From NCBI GenBank assembly GCA_022729635.1, contig DZAU01000017.1, positions 1 through 34,955 of the forward strand: a stretch of DNA of 34,955 bases, written 5' to 3'. The position numbers were made by a program, and so were the translations under genes. Positions within the stretch are counted from its first letter, which is position 1, and every line of letters begins with the position of its first letter. Below the pieces are notes generated by a model that was not told the origin of the DNA, did no database searches, and saw only the letters and a list, made by a program, of their open reading frames with translations. Source of the DNA: Flavobacterium psychrophilum. GTDB lineage: Bacteria > Bacteroidota > Bacteroidia > Flavobacteriales > Flavobacteriaceae. This document shows, piece after piece, positions 26,921 through 34,860 of this stretch.

Positions 26921-26932
26921 AGATTGAATTTT

Positions 26933-26962
26933 AACAAACCGGCATCGGCTAGGTTGTTTTTT
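26933..26962 (+). terminator. Possible intrinsic terminator after the dtxR-like gene
   Basis: AACAAACC and GGTTGTT arms (one-base bulge) enclose a short GC-containing loop and are followed by TTTT, 13 nt past the stop. The imperfect stem makes this a moderate call. Confidence 0.45.
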
Positions 26963-27036
26963 GTGAATTGATAATTTTTTTAGGAGTTGGGCAATGCCTT
27001 TTTACTCAAAGTAAGAAGATATTTTCCTTTCTTCAA

Positions 27037-27092
27037 AACGTGTTATTCTTGCTAATACAACGTTGCCAACTTCAATCTTATTTTTATATTTG
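27037..27092 (+). promoter_or_regulatory. Promoter and ModE-like operator of the modE-like gene
   Basis: A 28-bp imperfect palindrome (27037-27064) has arms AACGTGTTATT and AATACAACGTT, 9 of 11 positions matching, and a 6-nt spacer. That is the layout of the E. coli ModE box (arms with CG...TAT, 6-nt centre). It abuts a TTG -33 box (27063-27065), which is followed after exactly 19 nt by TATATTTG (27085-27092). The overlap predicts autoregulation of the modE-like gene. The leader of about 90 nt to the ATG shows no molybdenum-cofactor riboswitch that I can recognise. Confidence 0.55.
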
Positions 27093-27188
27093 TAAACATA
27101 AGTCGTTAAATTTTGACGAACGAACCAAAGAAAATTTGCTAAAACACAAGCTTTTTGATTGAAAATTCAACAACAAATAAATATTGAT

Positions 27189-27545
27189 ATGGCTTTAGAT
27201 ACACTAAACACAAAATTTTCTGTCAAAGGAAGGGTTTGGATTGATTCCGATACATCTGCTTTTATTGGACAAGGAAAAATTGAATTAATTGAGAAAATTA
27301 AAGAATTTGGATCATTACGAAAAGCCTCAATTGAAATGAAAATGTCATATCGTCAAGCCTGGCAAAATATTGATAAAATGAATAAATTATCCGAAAAACC
27401 ACTTGTAATCCTCAAACGTGGTGGTAAAGATGGCGGAATTGCAGAGGTGACAGAATTTGCAGAAAAAGTTATTCTGGCATATAAAAATTTGCAAACCGCT
27501 TTTGAAGCTTTTATCAAAGAACAATCAACAAACTTAAAATTATAA
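27189..27545 (+). CDS. One-domain ModE-like winged-helix regulator
   Basis: This 118-aa protein matches the DNA-binding domain of ModE, the molybdate-responsive regulator: a winged helix with GQGKIELIEKIKEFGSLRKA (about 28-47) then MSYRQAWQNIDKMN and the RGGKDGGIAEVT wing. It ends right after the dimerisation helix. The C-terminal TOBE/MOP domains that bind molybdate in E. coli ModE are absent. The ATG at 27189 is chosen. A frame extension to a TTG at 27159 exists but precedes the conserved start region. ModE-like operators lie before this gene and before the receptor downstream (159 bp away), so it probably controls both. How it senses metal without a TOBE domain is open. Confidence 0.88.
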   Translation: MALDTLNTKFSVKGRVWIDSDTSAFIGQGKIELIEKIKEFGSLRKASIEMKMSYRQAWQNIDKMNKLSEKPLVILKRGGKDGGIAEVTEFAEKVILAYKNLQTAFEAFIKEQSTNLKL

Positions 27546-27572
27546 CTAACATCAAAAAATAAATAAAATTTT

Positions 27573-27603
27573 TTTGAATAGCGAAAAAAATATATTTTCT
27601 TTG
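27573..27603 (+). promoter_or_regulatory. Promoter of the ModE-associated TonB receptor operon
   Basis: TTTG (27573-27576), 19 nt, then TTTCTTTG (27596-27603) fits the Bacteroidota consensus with one mismatch in the -7 box. The first ModE-like site begins 4 nt downstream, across the expected transcription start, a typical repressor position. Confidence 0.5.
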
Positions 27604-27606
27604 CAT

Positions 27607-27630
27607 CGTTATTCATTTTAAAACACAACG
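27607..27630 (+). promoter_or_regulatory. ModE-like operator 1 of the receptor operon
   Basis: This 24-bp element opens CGTTATTC, has a 10-nt AT-rich centre and closes with ACAACG. The identical 24-mer recurs at 27651-27674. It shares CGTTAT/ACAACG-type ends with the palindrome before the modE-like gene and with the E. coli ModE consensus. Confidence 0.55.
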
Positions 27631-27650
27631 GATTAAATTTTTTTAAACAC

Positions 27651-27674
27651 CGTTATTCATTTTAAAACACAACG
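27651..27674 (+). promoter_or_regulatory. ModE-like operator 2 of the receptor operon
   Basis: This is an exact second copy of the 24-bp element, 44 bp (about four helical turns) after the first and 30 nt before the receptor start codon. The helical phasing favours cooperative binding by a dimeric regulator. Confidence 0.55.
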
Positions 27675-27704
27675 AAAAATTATAATTATGTTACCTGTTT
27701 TTTT

Positions 27705-29699
27705 ATGAGAAAAATATATGTTACCCTATTTATTGCCGTTTTATTTTTAAATAATTCAAATGCACAAAATTCAAATACACAAAATTCAAATGATACCATC
27801 ATTAATAAAGATAATGTGTATCGCCTTGGTGAAGTAGTTGTTTCTGGCAGCAAAAGAAAAGGAACGGTATCAAAAACTGAAATGCAAAAACTTAATACCC
27901 TTGATGTTGCAACCTCTATTAATACTTTGCCTTCAATTACCATAAACAATGTTGGCGCAAGAAACGAAAGTATGGTTTATTTACGTGGTTTTGACCTTCG
28001 AAGTGTTCCTGTTTATGCAGACGGAATTCCAATTTATATTCCCTATGATGGTTATGTAGATTTGGCTCGTTTTACAGTTTCTGATTTGTCAAAAATAGAA
28101 GTTTCAAAAGGATATTCTTCAATTCTTTACGGTGCAAATACTATAGGAGGAGCAATAAATTTAATAAGCTCGAAGCCAACAGAAAAAATTGAAATAAACT
28201 CGAAAGCCGGAATGTTTAGCGGAGATGGCTATTTAGCAAATATAAATGGGGGTACCAAAGTTAAAAATTTTTATTTTCAAGGAAATTTTTCGCTGTTGGA
28301 GAGAGAATATTATTCGCTTTCAAAAGATTTTGTACCCGCTCAAAACGAAAAAGATTCGAGACGTGATAATTCGTATAGAACGGATAATAAAGCAAGTTTA
28401 AAAATAGGTTTTACCCCTAACAAAACCGACGAATATTCTTTAAATTATATTTATCAACACGGCGAAAAAGGGAATCCGATTTATCTTGGCACAGACCCTA
28501 CAATTAAAGTAAGATACTGGCAATGGCCAATTTGGGACAAAGAAAGTTTATATTTTATTTCGAAAACAAAATTAACCGAAAAAAGCTATGTAAAAACTAG
28601 ATTATTTTATGACAAATTTATCAATCAGCTGGAAAGTTATGACGATAACACATATTCCACCCAAAATAAACCATCTGCTTTTACAAGTTATTATGACGAT
28701 TATTCATACGGTGGAAATATTGAAACAGGAACAGAAACCAGCAATAAAAACACTTTGAAATTTGCTGCTCATTTCAAAAACGACGTACACAGAGAACACA
28801 ATGAAGGAGAACCTGTTCGTAAATTTGAAGACAATACATTTTCGTTTGGGGTCGAAGATGAATACAAGCCCATTGAAGATTTGAAATTAATTCCTGGAAT
28901 TAGTTATAACATTAGAAATAGTTTGACGGCCCAAGATTATAACTCTAAAACACAGGTAATTTCTGATTATCCTGAAAACAAAAATGATGCAACAAACGTA
29001 CAAATTGCAATACTTTATAAATTTTCTGACACTTATAATATGAGTTTAACAACCGCATACAAAACTCGTTTTGCAACTATGAAAGACAGGTATTCTTACC
29101 GATTGGGAATTGCAATTCCAAACCCAGATTTAAAAGCAGAAACAGCAATGAATTATGAAATTGCATCGAGCATAAAGTTAATCGACAAGATTACCATTGA
29201 GCCTTCAATTTTTTATTCTCGATTAGACAACACCATACAAATGGTGAATAATGTACAACCAGGAATTTCTCAACAACAAAATACCGGGGAAGCCGAATTT
29301 TATGGAACCGATTTGTCTTTTTCGTATAAACTTCTAAAAAACCTAATGTTGAATGCTAATTACACTTACATTCAGCGAGAGAACATCACAAACCCTGAAA
29401 TTAAATTTATGGATGTTCCCAAACATAAAATTTTTGCCTATATCGATTATTTCCCAATTAAAAATTTAGAATTTGTATTTTTAACCGAATATAATTCAGA
29501 AAGATTAAGTACTAGTTATGGAAATATTTCGCCTGAATTTACGTTCTTTAATTCTCAGATTTCTTATGTTTTTGCAAAAGATTTTAAAGTTGAAACAGGG
29601 ATAAATAATATTTTTGACCGGAACTATTCTTTATCGGAAGGTTATCCTGCAGAAGGTCAAAATTTTTATATTTCGTTGATTTTTAACCTGAAAAAATAA
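27705..29699 (+). CDS. TonB-dependent receptor, probably for a molybdenum/tungsten species
   Basis: This 664-aa outer-membrane receptor has a signal peptide at 1-20 (cut before QNSN), a TonB-box region GEVVVSGS (42-49), a plug with NNVGARNESMVYLRGFDLRS then VPVYADGIPIYIPYDGYVDL, ISKVEVSKG-like KIEVSKGYSSILYGANTIGG, and a barrel ending in FYISLIFNLKK. It lacks the carboxypeptidase-like domain found in the other receptors in the window. A short 15-nt tandem repeat encodes QNSNTQNSN after the signal. Two ModE-like sites precede it and the DUF364 gene follows after 20 nt. ModE control suggests that it imports molybdate, tungstate or a metal chelate. This is inferred from context, not from the barrel sequence. 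Confidence 0.9.
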   Translation: MRKIYVTLFIAVLFLNNSNAQNSNTQNSNDTIINKDNVYRLGEVVVSGSKRKGTVSKTEMQKLNTLDVATSINTLPSITINNVGARNESMVYLRGFDLRSVPVYADGIPIYIPYDGYVDLARFTVSDLSKIEVSKGYSSILYGANTIGGAINLISSKPTEKIEINSKAGMFSGDGYLANINGGTKVKNFYFQGNFSLLEREYYSLSKDFVPAQNEKDSRRDNSYRTDNKASLKIGFTPNKTDEYSLNYIYQHGEKGNPIYLGTDPTIKVRYWQWPIWDKESLYFISKTKLTEKSYVKTRLFYDKFINQLESYDDNTYSTQNKPSAFTSYYDDYSYGGNIETGTETSNKNTLKFAAHFKNDVHREHNEGEPVRKFEDNTFSFGVEDEYKPIEDLKLIPGISYNIRNSLTAQDYNSKTQVISDYPENKNDATNVQIAILYKFSDTYNMSLTTAYKTRFATMKDRYSYRLGIAIPNPDLKAETAMNYEIASSIKLIDKITIEPSIFYSRLDNTIQMVNNVQPGISQQQNTGEAEFYGTDLSFSYKLLKNLMLNANYTYIQRENITNPEIKFMDVPKHKIFAYIDYFPIKNLEFVFLTEYNSERLSTSYGNISPEFTFFNSQISYVFAKDFKVETGINNIFDRNYSLSEGYPAEGQNFYISLIFNLKK

Positions 29700-29719
29700 A
29701 CATTAAAAAAAATTCAGTT

Positions 29720-30529
29720 ATGGTGTTGCAAGAAACAATTAATTTATTAAAAAACAAGTACAAAAACGACATAGAAACGCTAACTATTTTGGATGTTAGA
29801 ATAGGTCTTTTTATGACTGCAGTGCAACTTTCTGACGGAACGGTTGGGATTTCAAGCTCACTGATGCCAGAGGATTCTCAAACACATTGCAAAAAATCAA
29901 ATCGAGATTTTGGCGATTTTACTCCTTTGCAGATTATAGGAAAAAAAGTTATCGATTTACTCGAATTTCCTAATAAAAATAGCATTATTCAGAGTCTTAA
30001 AATTGCCGTTTTAAATGCAATTTCATCAAAATTTTTAGAAAATTCTAATTATAAGATTCTCCATAATGCTGACATCATAGACTTAATTGATTTAAACTCC
30101 AAAAAAACAATTACGATTGTAGGTGCATTTCAGTCTTATATTGATAAAATTGCCGTGACAGACAATACGCTTTATGTTTTAGAACTAAATGAAGATGCCT
30201 TAATAGGAAGTGATAAAAAGTTTTTTGTGCCAGCAAGCGAGTATTCGAAAATTTTACCCGTTTCGGATATTGTTATTATAACAGGACTCACGCTTGTAAA
30301 TGACACTTTAGACGATTTATTAAAAACCACACGACCAGATGCACAAGTTATAGTAACCGGACCATCGAGCAGTTTTATTCCAGATGTTTTGTTTGCAAAC
30401 AATGTAAACATAATTGGAGCTGTGAGAACATTAAATCCAGAGTTGATGCTAAAAGTTGTAGGTGAAGCCGGAGCTGGTTATCATACCTTTAAATATTGTG
30501 CCGAAAAAATATGTATTGTAAATGAATAA
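29720..30529 (+). CDS. DUF364 (PF04016) putative heavy-metal chelation protein
   Basis: This 269-aa cytoplasmic protein has an N-terminal DUF4213-like part (about 8-95; LDVRIGLFMTAVQLSDGTVG) and a C-terminal Rossmann-like DUF364 domain (about 115-265). The domain shows TIVGAFQSY, VIITGLTLVNDTLDDLL (185-201) and VTGPSSSFIPDVLF (212-225), the family's typical order. A structural study of a DUF364 member proposed a heavy-metal chelation role. No enzyme activity is established. The gene sits between the TonB receptor (20 nt) and the membrane-NTPase fusion (8-nt overlap), so all three are one operon. A role in handling the imported metal or in making a chelator is possible. Confidence 0.85.
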   Translation: MVLQETINLLKNKYKNDIETLTILDVRIGLFMTAVQLSDGTVGISSSLMPEDSQTHCKKSNRDFGDFTPLQIIGKKVIDLLEFPNKNSIIQSLKIAVLNAISSKFLENSNYKILHNADIIDLIDLNSKKTITIVGAFQSYIDKIAVTDNTLYVLELNEDALIGSDKKFFVPASEYSKILPVSDIVIITGLTLVNDTLDDLLKTTRPDAQVIVTGPSSSFIPDVLFANNVNIIGAVRTLNPELMLKVVGEAGAGYHTFKYCAEKICIVNE

Positions 30530-32231
30530 TAAAATTCAATTAAACGAAACCTGGCTCAAATCATCCATAATCGGGACGGTTTGGGCTTCTTCTGAAATTG
30601 TACTGGGCAGTTTTTTGCACAACTTGCAGGTTCCTTTTTCAGGTAGTATCTTAACTTCTATAGGTATAATTATTTTAATATCGGCAAGTTATGTTTGGAA
30701 AGAAAAAGGCATTTTCTGGCGTGCAGGTTTAATATGTGCGTTAATGAAAACGATGTCGCCAAGTGCTGTTATTTTTGGACCAATGATTGCCATTTTTTTC
30801 GAAAGTGTATTACTCGAAATCTCAGTCAGAACATTTGGAAAAAATTATTTTGGTTTTATAATTGGTTCTATTTTAGCGGTTTCGTGGAGTTTTTTTCAAA
30901 AAATATTTAATTTTTTAATTTTTTATGGATTTAATATTGTTAAGCTTTACAAAAGTTTAATGAAATTTGCCGAAAAGCAACTCAACTTACAATTTAATAC
31001 GCTTTGGATACCCATTCTAATTTTACTGTCGGTTTATGTTCTTTTTGGTTTAATTTCTGCAATAATTGGTGTTAAAACAGGGAAAAAATTAGTTTCGCAA
31101 CCCATAAAATATGAACCACAAAACTATAACAACCTTGAATTTTTAAACAAATCAAACACAAAAAATGAGTTCAAATACTCTATAATTTGGTTAGTTCTTA
31201 CTGTTTTTTTAATTGCCGCCGCAATAGTATTAATCAGCTTGGCAGATTGGAAAATATGGACTATTGCTGTCATTGCTATTGTAACACTTTGGATCATAAA
31301 ATACAAAAGGGCTTTACGACAATTATTAAAACCAAAATTTTGGGTTTTTTTCGTTGTTATAACAATGCTTACCGCTTTTATTTTTACAAAACTACAATCA
31401 AAACCAATTTTAGAAGCTGTTTTAATAGGCGTTGAAATGAATTTTAGAGCAATGATTCTAATATTAGGATTTTCAGTTTTAGGAACAGAATTATACAACC
31501 CAAAAATTCGAAATTATTTTAGTAAAACATATTTCAAACAGTTGCCTTTAGCTTTAGAGCTTTCGGCCGAAAGTTTGCCATTGGTAATTGCCAATATTCC
31601 TGATTTTAAAACGATAATCAAAAATCCAGTTTCGGTCATTTCGCAATTAGTTGCCTATTCAGAATATAGATTTTTGCAATTAAAAAATGAGCAGAAGGTT
31701 AAACAAAAAATAGTCATTATAACGGGGAAAATGGATATTGGCAAAACAACTTTTATAAAAAAAGTAATCGAAAATCTAAAATCTAAAAACATAAAAGTAG
31801 GAGGAATTTATACGCAAAAGGTTAAGGAAAATAACGAACGAATAGGGTACGATTTAGTTGCAGTGCAAACCAATAAATCGGAAATATTCTTGCGAATAGA
31901 AGGGAATGAAAATTTAGAAAAAATAGGAATTTTTAGTGTTTTTCCTAAAGCGTTAGCACTGGGAATAGAAAGTTTAAAACCAGAAAACAACAAAGAAAAT
32001 CAGCTTGTTATAATTGACGAAATTGGCAAACTAGAATTAGAAAACAAGGCTTGGGCCAAAAGTCTGGATGAGTTAATACAATTTAATAAAAATCATTTGC
32101 TATTAGTTGTTCGGGAAGACATTACCGAAAAAATAATCAAAAAATGGAGCTTACAAAATTATTTTGTTTTTAATTTAAACGAAAACCAAAGTCAAAATGC
32201 TGAAAAAACGATAATGGAAACATTTAATTGA
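30522..32231 (+). CDS. Polytopic membrane protein (ECF-like) fused to a THEP1-type NTPase
   Basis: This 569-aa protein has about 10 hydrophobic helices (residues 12-320) and a cytoplasmic nucleotide-binding domain (about 395-569). The N-terminal half resembles small-molecule S components of energy-coupling-factor transporters. The segment around 275-390 (VEMNFRAMILILGFSVLGTE) recalls an EcfT-like coupling subunit. The C-terminal domain has Walker A GKMDIGKTT (402-410) and Walker B LVIIDEIGKLELEN, as in NTPase_1/THEP1 proteins and not an ABC ATPase (no ABC signature seen). The start overlaps the DUF364 gene by 8 nt. The combination suggests an inner-membrane transporter or chaperone for the metal brought in by the receptor. 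The ECF assignment is tentative; the NTPase call is firm. Confidence 0.75.
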   Translation: MNNKIQLNETWLKSSIIGTVWASSEIVLGSFLHNLQVPFSGSILTSIGIIILISASYVWKEKGIFWRAGLICALMKTMSPSAVIFGPMIAIFFESVLLEISVRTFGKNYFGFIIGSILAVSWSFFQKIFNFLIFYGFNIVKLYKSLMKFAEKQLNLQFNTLWIPILILLSVYVLFGLISAIIGVKTGKKLVSQPIKYEPQNYNNLEFLNKSNTKNEFKYSIIWLVLTVFLIAAAIVLISLADWKIWTIAVIAIVTLWIIKYKRALRQLLKPKFWVFFVVITMLTAFIFTKLQSKPILEAVLIGVEMNFRAMILILGFSVLGTELYNPKIRNYFSKTYFKQLPLALELSAESLPLVIANIPDFKTIIKNPVSVISQLVAYSEYRFLQLKNEQKVKQKIVIITGKMDIGKTTFIKKVIENLKSKNIKVGGIYTQKVKENNERIGYDLVAVQTNKSEIFLRIEGNENLEKIGIFSVFPKALALGIESLKPENNKENQLVIIDEIGKLELENKAWAKSLDELIQFNKNHLLLVVREDITEKIIKKWSLQNYFVFNLNENQSQNAEKTIMETFN

Positions 32232-32238
32232 AAGTTTT

Positions 32239-32379
32239 ATGCTTGAAAACAGTAAGCAATTTGTTTTCAAATCATTATATGAGCAAGCAAGAAATGGTAA
32301 AAATATAATGTCGGATTTTAATAATGCGACAATATATTTTCTAATTCCTCACTTGTTTATAATTTTTAAAAATTTATAA
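32239..32379 (+). CDS. Possible 46-aa small protein
   Basis: A short frame begins 7 nt after the stop of the membrane-NTPase gene (ATG 32239, TAA 32377-32379). It would encode MLENSKQFVFKSLYEQARNG, then a hydrophobic end (TIYFLIPHLFIIFKNL). The spacing fits an operon tail gene, and the end could be a membrane helix. A 9-bp hairpin (32243-32270) overlaps its start. There is no family evidence, so it may be chance. Confidence 0.25.
   Translation: MLENSKQFVFKSLYEQARNGKNIMSDFNNATIYFLIPHLFIIFKNL
32243..32270. terminator. Possible bidirectional terminator between convergent operons
   Basis: TTGAAAACA and TGTTTTCAA form a perfect 9-bp stem with a 10-nt loop between the plus-strand Mo-type operon and the minus-strand feo operon. 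Neither side has a clear T tract, so efficiency is doubtful. Confidence 0.35.
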
Positions 32380-32382
32380 TGT

Positions 32383-32505
32383 TCACTGACAATTACAATT
32401 GTCACCACAGTTTTTATCGGTTGTTTTCTTTTTGAAAAAGAATTTTTTAAATAAAAAGGCAATAGCAATTCCTAAAGTTATATAGGTTAAAATCTCTTGA
32501 ATCAT
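32383..32505 (-). CDS. FeoB-associated Cys-rich membrane protein
   Basis: This 40-aa protein has one N-terminal membrane helix (EILTYITLGIAIAFLF), a basic stop (KKFFFKKK) and a C-terminal Cys-rich tail (Cys33, Cys37, Cys39 in CGDNCNC). This is the layout of the short FeoB-associated Cys-rich membrane proteins found after feoB in many bacteria, thought to bind metal or assist FeoB. It begins 6 nt after the feoB stop, so it is the third gene of the feoA-feoB operon. The length and the Cys pattern carry the assignment. Confidence 0.8.
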   Translation of the reverse strand: MIQEILTYITLGIAIAFLFKKFFFKKKTTDKNCGDNCNCQ

Positions 32506-32511
32506 AAGTAT

Positions 32512-34614
32512 TTATTTTAAAATTTGGTAAGCTATTAATGCCACAATGTAGGCAAAACTACTCATAAAAATCAATTGTCCCAAAGGCCATTTCCAGCTAT
32601 TAGTCTCTTTTTTAGTGATTGCGAGCGTGCTTGCACATTGCATTGCAAATGCATAAAACAATAACAACGAAATTCCCGAAGCAAAATTAAATATTTTCTC
32701 CCCTGTTTCGGGATGGACTTCGGTACTCATTTTGTTTTTTATGGTAGCTTCATTATCGCTTCCACCAACGCTGTAAATGGTCGCTAATGTTCCCACAAAA
32801 ACCTCTCTTGCAGCAAACGAACTGATAATGGCAATGCCAATTTTCCAATCGTAACCCAAAGGAGAAATCACGGGTTCGATGGTTTTTCCCATTAATCCAA
32901 TATAAGAATTTTCTAATTTGAAAGAAGCTACTTTGTTTTCGATTTCTAATGCAGAAAGGGTTTTATTCTCGGCTTTTGATGTGATAATCGTTTCAGCATT
33001 CCTGAATGTTGAACTCGGACCATTCGACGCCAAAAACCACAAAACTACTGATATGGCCAAGATAATTTTTCCCGCTCCAAAAACAAAAGCTTTGGTTTTT
33101 TCAACAACAGTTATCGCCACGTTTTTGAACATTGGCAACTTGTAATTAGGCATTTCGACCACAAAAAAAGTTTTGCAATTCATTCGTAGCACCTTATGGA
33201 GAATATAAGCCGATAAAATTGCCATTATAAACCCAATAAGATACAACAACATCAACGTTAATCCTTGTAAATTCAGGAACCCAAAAACAAATTTATCAGG
33301 AATTACAAGTCCAATGATAATGGCGTAAACAGGCAATCTTGCCGAACAAGTGGTAAACGGAGTTACGAGAATTGTGATTAATCGTTCTTTCCAATTTTCG
33401 ATATTTCGGGTAGCCATAATCGCCGGAATGGCACAGGCAGTTCCTGAAATTAGCGGAACCACACTTTTGCCCGAAAGCCCAAATTTGCGCATGATTTTGT
33501 CCATCAAAAAAACTACTCGGCTCATATATCCGCTTTCTTCAAGTACAGAAATAAACAAAAACAAAAATGTGATTTGGGGAATAAACATCAGAATACCGCC
33601 AATTCCGGGTATAATTCCTTGTGCGATTAAATTAGTAAAAGCACCCGGAGGCAAATTTTGGCTTGCCAAATTACTCAAACTCGCAAAACTGCGGTCAATG
33701 AAGTCCATCGGGATTTTTGACCATTCGAAAATGGATTGAAAAATTCCGAATAATATGAAAAAGAAAATCAAATAACCCCAAACTTTATGCGTGAGCACGC
33801 GATCGAGTTTGCTCCTGAAATCTGTAGCCGAAGCGGAATCTACTTTTTGACCCACTTTTAAGGTGTCGTTGATGAATTGATAGCGCTTGATGGTTTCTTT
33901 TTGCTGCAATCTTTTCAACTCCGAATCGGTTTTTGTAAACGAATGATTATCGAGTGCTTTCCTGTTCAAATCCACAAAATTTACGTCTTGGGTAATGACC
34001 AGCCAAAGTTTATATAAAGACTGGTTAGGAAACGTTTTTCGAAGCTGACTAAAATAGGTGTCGTCAATAGATGAGGCATTCAAACAAGGTTCGGTAGAAA
34101 TGGTTTTGTAAGTGGTTATTACGTTTTTTAATACATCAATTCCAAGGTCTTTTCGAGAACTTACTAGCACAATTTTGGTTTTTAATTGCGCTTCCAAAAA
34201 AGGAATATCTAGTGAAATCCCTTTAAGTTTCATTCTGTCAACCATATTGATAACTAGGATTGTTGGGATTTCCAAATCTTTTATTTGGGTAAAAAGCAAT
34301 AAATTGCGTTTCAAATTTTCGACTTCGGAAACTAAAACAATCACATCAGGAAAGAGTTTGTCTTTTTTGTTAAGCAAAAGTTCAATTACCACACTTTCGT
34401 CGGCGGAACTGGCGTTCAAGCTATAAGTTCCGGGCAAATCGATGATGTTTGCATTGATATTGTGCGGAAGTTTGCAAAAACCAACTTTCTTTTCAACCGT
34501 AATTCCGGGATAATTTCCCACTTGCTGATTCAATCCCGTAAGCGAATTAAAAACAGAAGTTTTTCCCGTGTTTGGATTCCCAATTAAGGCGACGTTGATG
34601 TTTTGCTTGCTCAT
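32512..34614 (-). CDS. feoB: Ferrous iron transporter FeoB
   Basis: This 700-aa inner-membrane Fe(II) transporter has an N-terminal G-protein domain with G1 GNPNTGKTS (12-20), G3 DLPG (59-62) and G4 NMVD (123-126), followed by a membrane domain. The membrane part contains the Gate-type segments (GISGTACAIPAIMATRN-like VVPLISGTACAIPAIMATRN, TPFTTCSARLPVYAIIIGL) and a Nucleoside_recognition-type core, with about 8 helices. Length is slightly shorter than E. coli FeoB (about 770). It is preceded by feoA after 6 nt and followed by the 40-aa Cys-rich protein. No frameshift or missing G-motif is seen. Confidence 0.97.
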   Translation of the reverse strand: MSKQNINVALIGNPNTGKTSVFNSLTGLNQQVGNYPGITVEKKVGFCKLPHNINANIIDLPGTYSLNASSADESVVIELLLNKKDKLFPDVIVLVSEVENLKRNLLLFTQIKDLEIPTILVINMVDRMKLKGISLDIPFLEAQLKTKIVLVSSRKDLGIDVLKNVITTYKTISTEPCLNASSIDDTYFSQLRKTFPNQSLYKLWLVITQDVNFVDLNRKALDNHSFTKTDSELKRLQQKETIKRYQFINDTLKVGQKVDSASATDFRSKLDRVLTHKVWGYLIFFFILFGIFQSIFEWSKIPMDFIDRSFASLSNLASQNLPPGAFTNLIAQGIIPGIGGILMFIPQITFLFLFISVLEESGYMSRVVFLMDKIMRKFGLSGKSVVPLISGTACAIPAIMATRNIENWKERLITILVTPFTTCSARLPVYAIIIGLVIPDKFVFGFLNLQGLTLMLLYLIGFIMAILSAYILHKVLRMNCKTFFVVEMPNYKLPMFKNVAITVVEKTKAFVFGAGKIILAISVVLWFLASNGPSSTFRNAETIITSKAENKTLSALEIENKVASFKLENSYIGLMGKTIEPVISPLGYDWKIGIAIISSFAAREVFVGTLATIYSVGGSDNEATIKNKMSTEVHPETGEKIFNFASGISLLLFYAFAMQCASTLAITKKETNSWKWPLGQLIFMSSFAYIVALIAYQILK

Positions 34615-34620
34615 TTTGGG

Positions 34621-34854
34621 CTATTTTTTGATGAGGTCAATTTCAATTTCACAAGCAGTTTCGATGCGAATGGCAAGGTGTGAGCCATTTATATCCAAAT
34701 ATAAAGGATCGCCAAAGGGTGCAATTTGAAGTAATTCGACCGTATTTCCAGGCAAACAACCCATTTCCAATAATTTTAACGGAATAATATCCGAATCAAA
34801 ATCTTTGATGATGGCTTTTTCTCCTATTTTTAGATTGGCTATTGTAGTTTGCAA
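34621..34854 (-). CDS. feoA: FeoA ferrous iron transport accessory protein
   Basis: This 77-aa SH3-like protein assists FeoB. The segments LKIGEKAIIKDF, LKLLEMGCLPGNTVELLQIA and GDPLYLDINGSHLAIRIETA are typical FeoA. The start codon is TTG: the conserved TTIANLKIGEKA region follows at once, a stop codon lies two codons upstream, and the next Met is deep inside the domain. It is the first gene of the feo operon, followed by feoB after 6 nt. Confidence 0.93.
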   Translation of the reverse strand: MQTTIANLKIGEKAIIKDFDSDIIPLKLLEMGCLPGNTVELLQIAPFGDPLYLDINGSHLAIRIETACEIEIDLIKK

Positions 34855-34860
34855 TTCTTA

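Noticed and set aside
27159..27188. Upstream TTG start for the ModE-like gene
   Set aside because: The ten added residues (LKIQQQINID) are not typical of the family, and an ATG at 27189 precedes the conserved region.
27093..27188. Molybdenum-cofactor riboswitch in the leader of the modE-like gene
   Set aside because: The leader is AT-rich with no extended stem structure that I can recognise.
33350..33739. 129-codon plus-strand frame opposite feoB
   Set aside because: It is a mirror of the FeoB membrane region and has no independent support.
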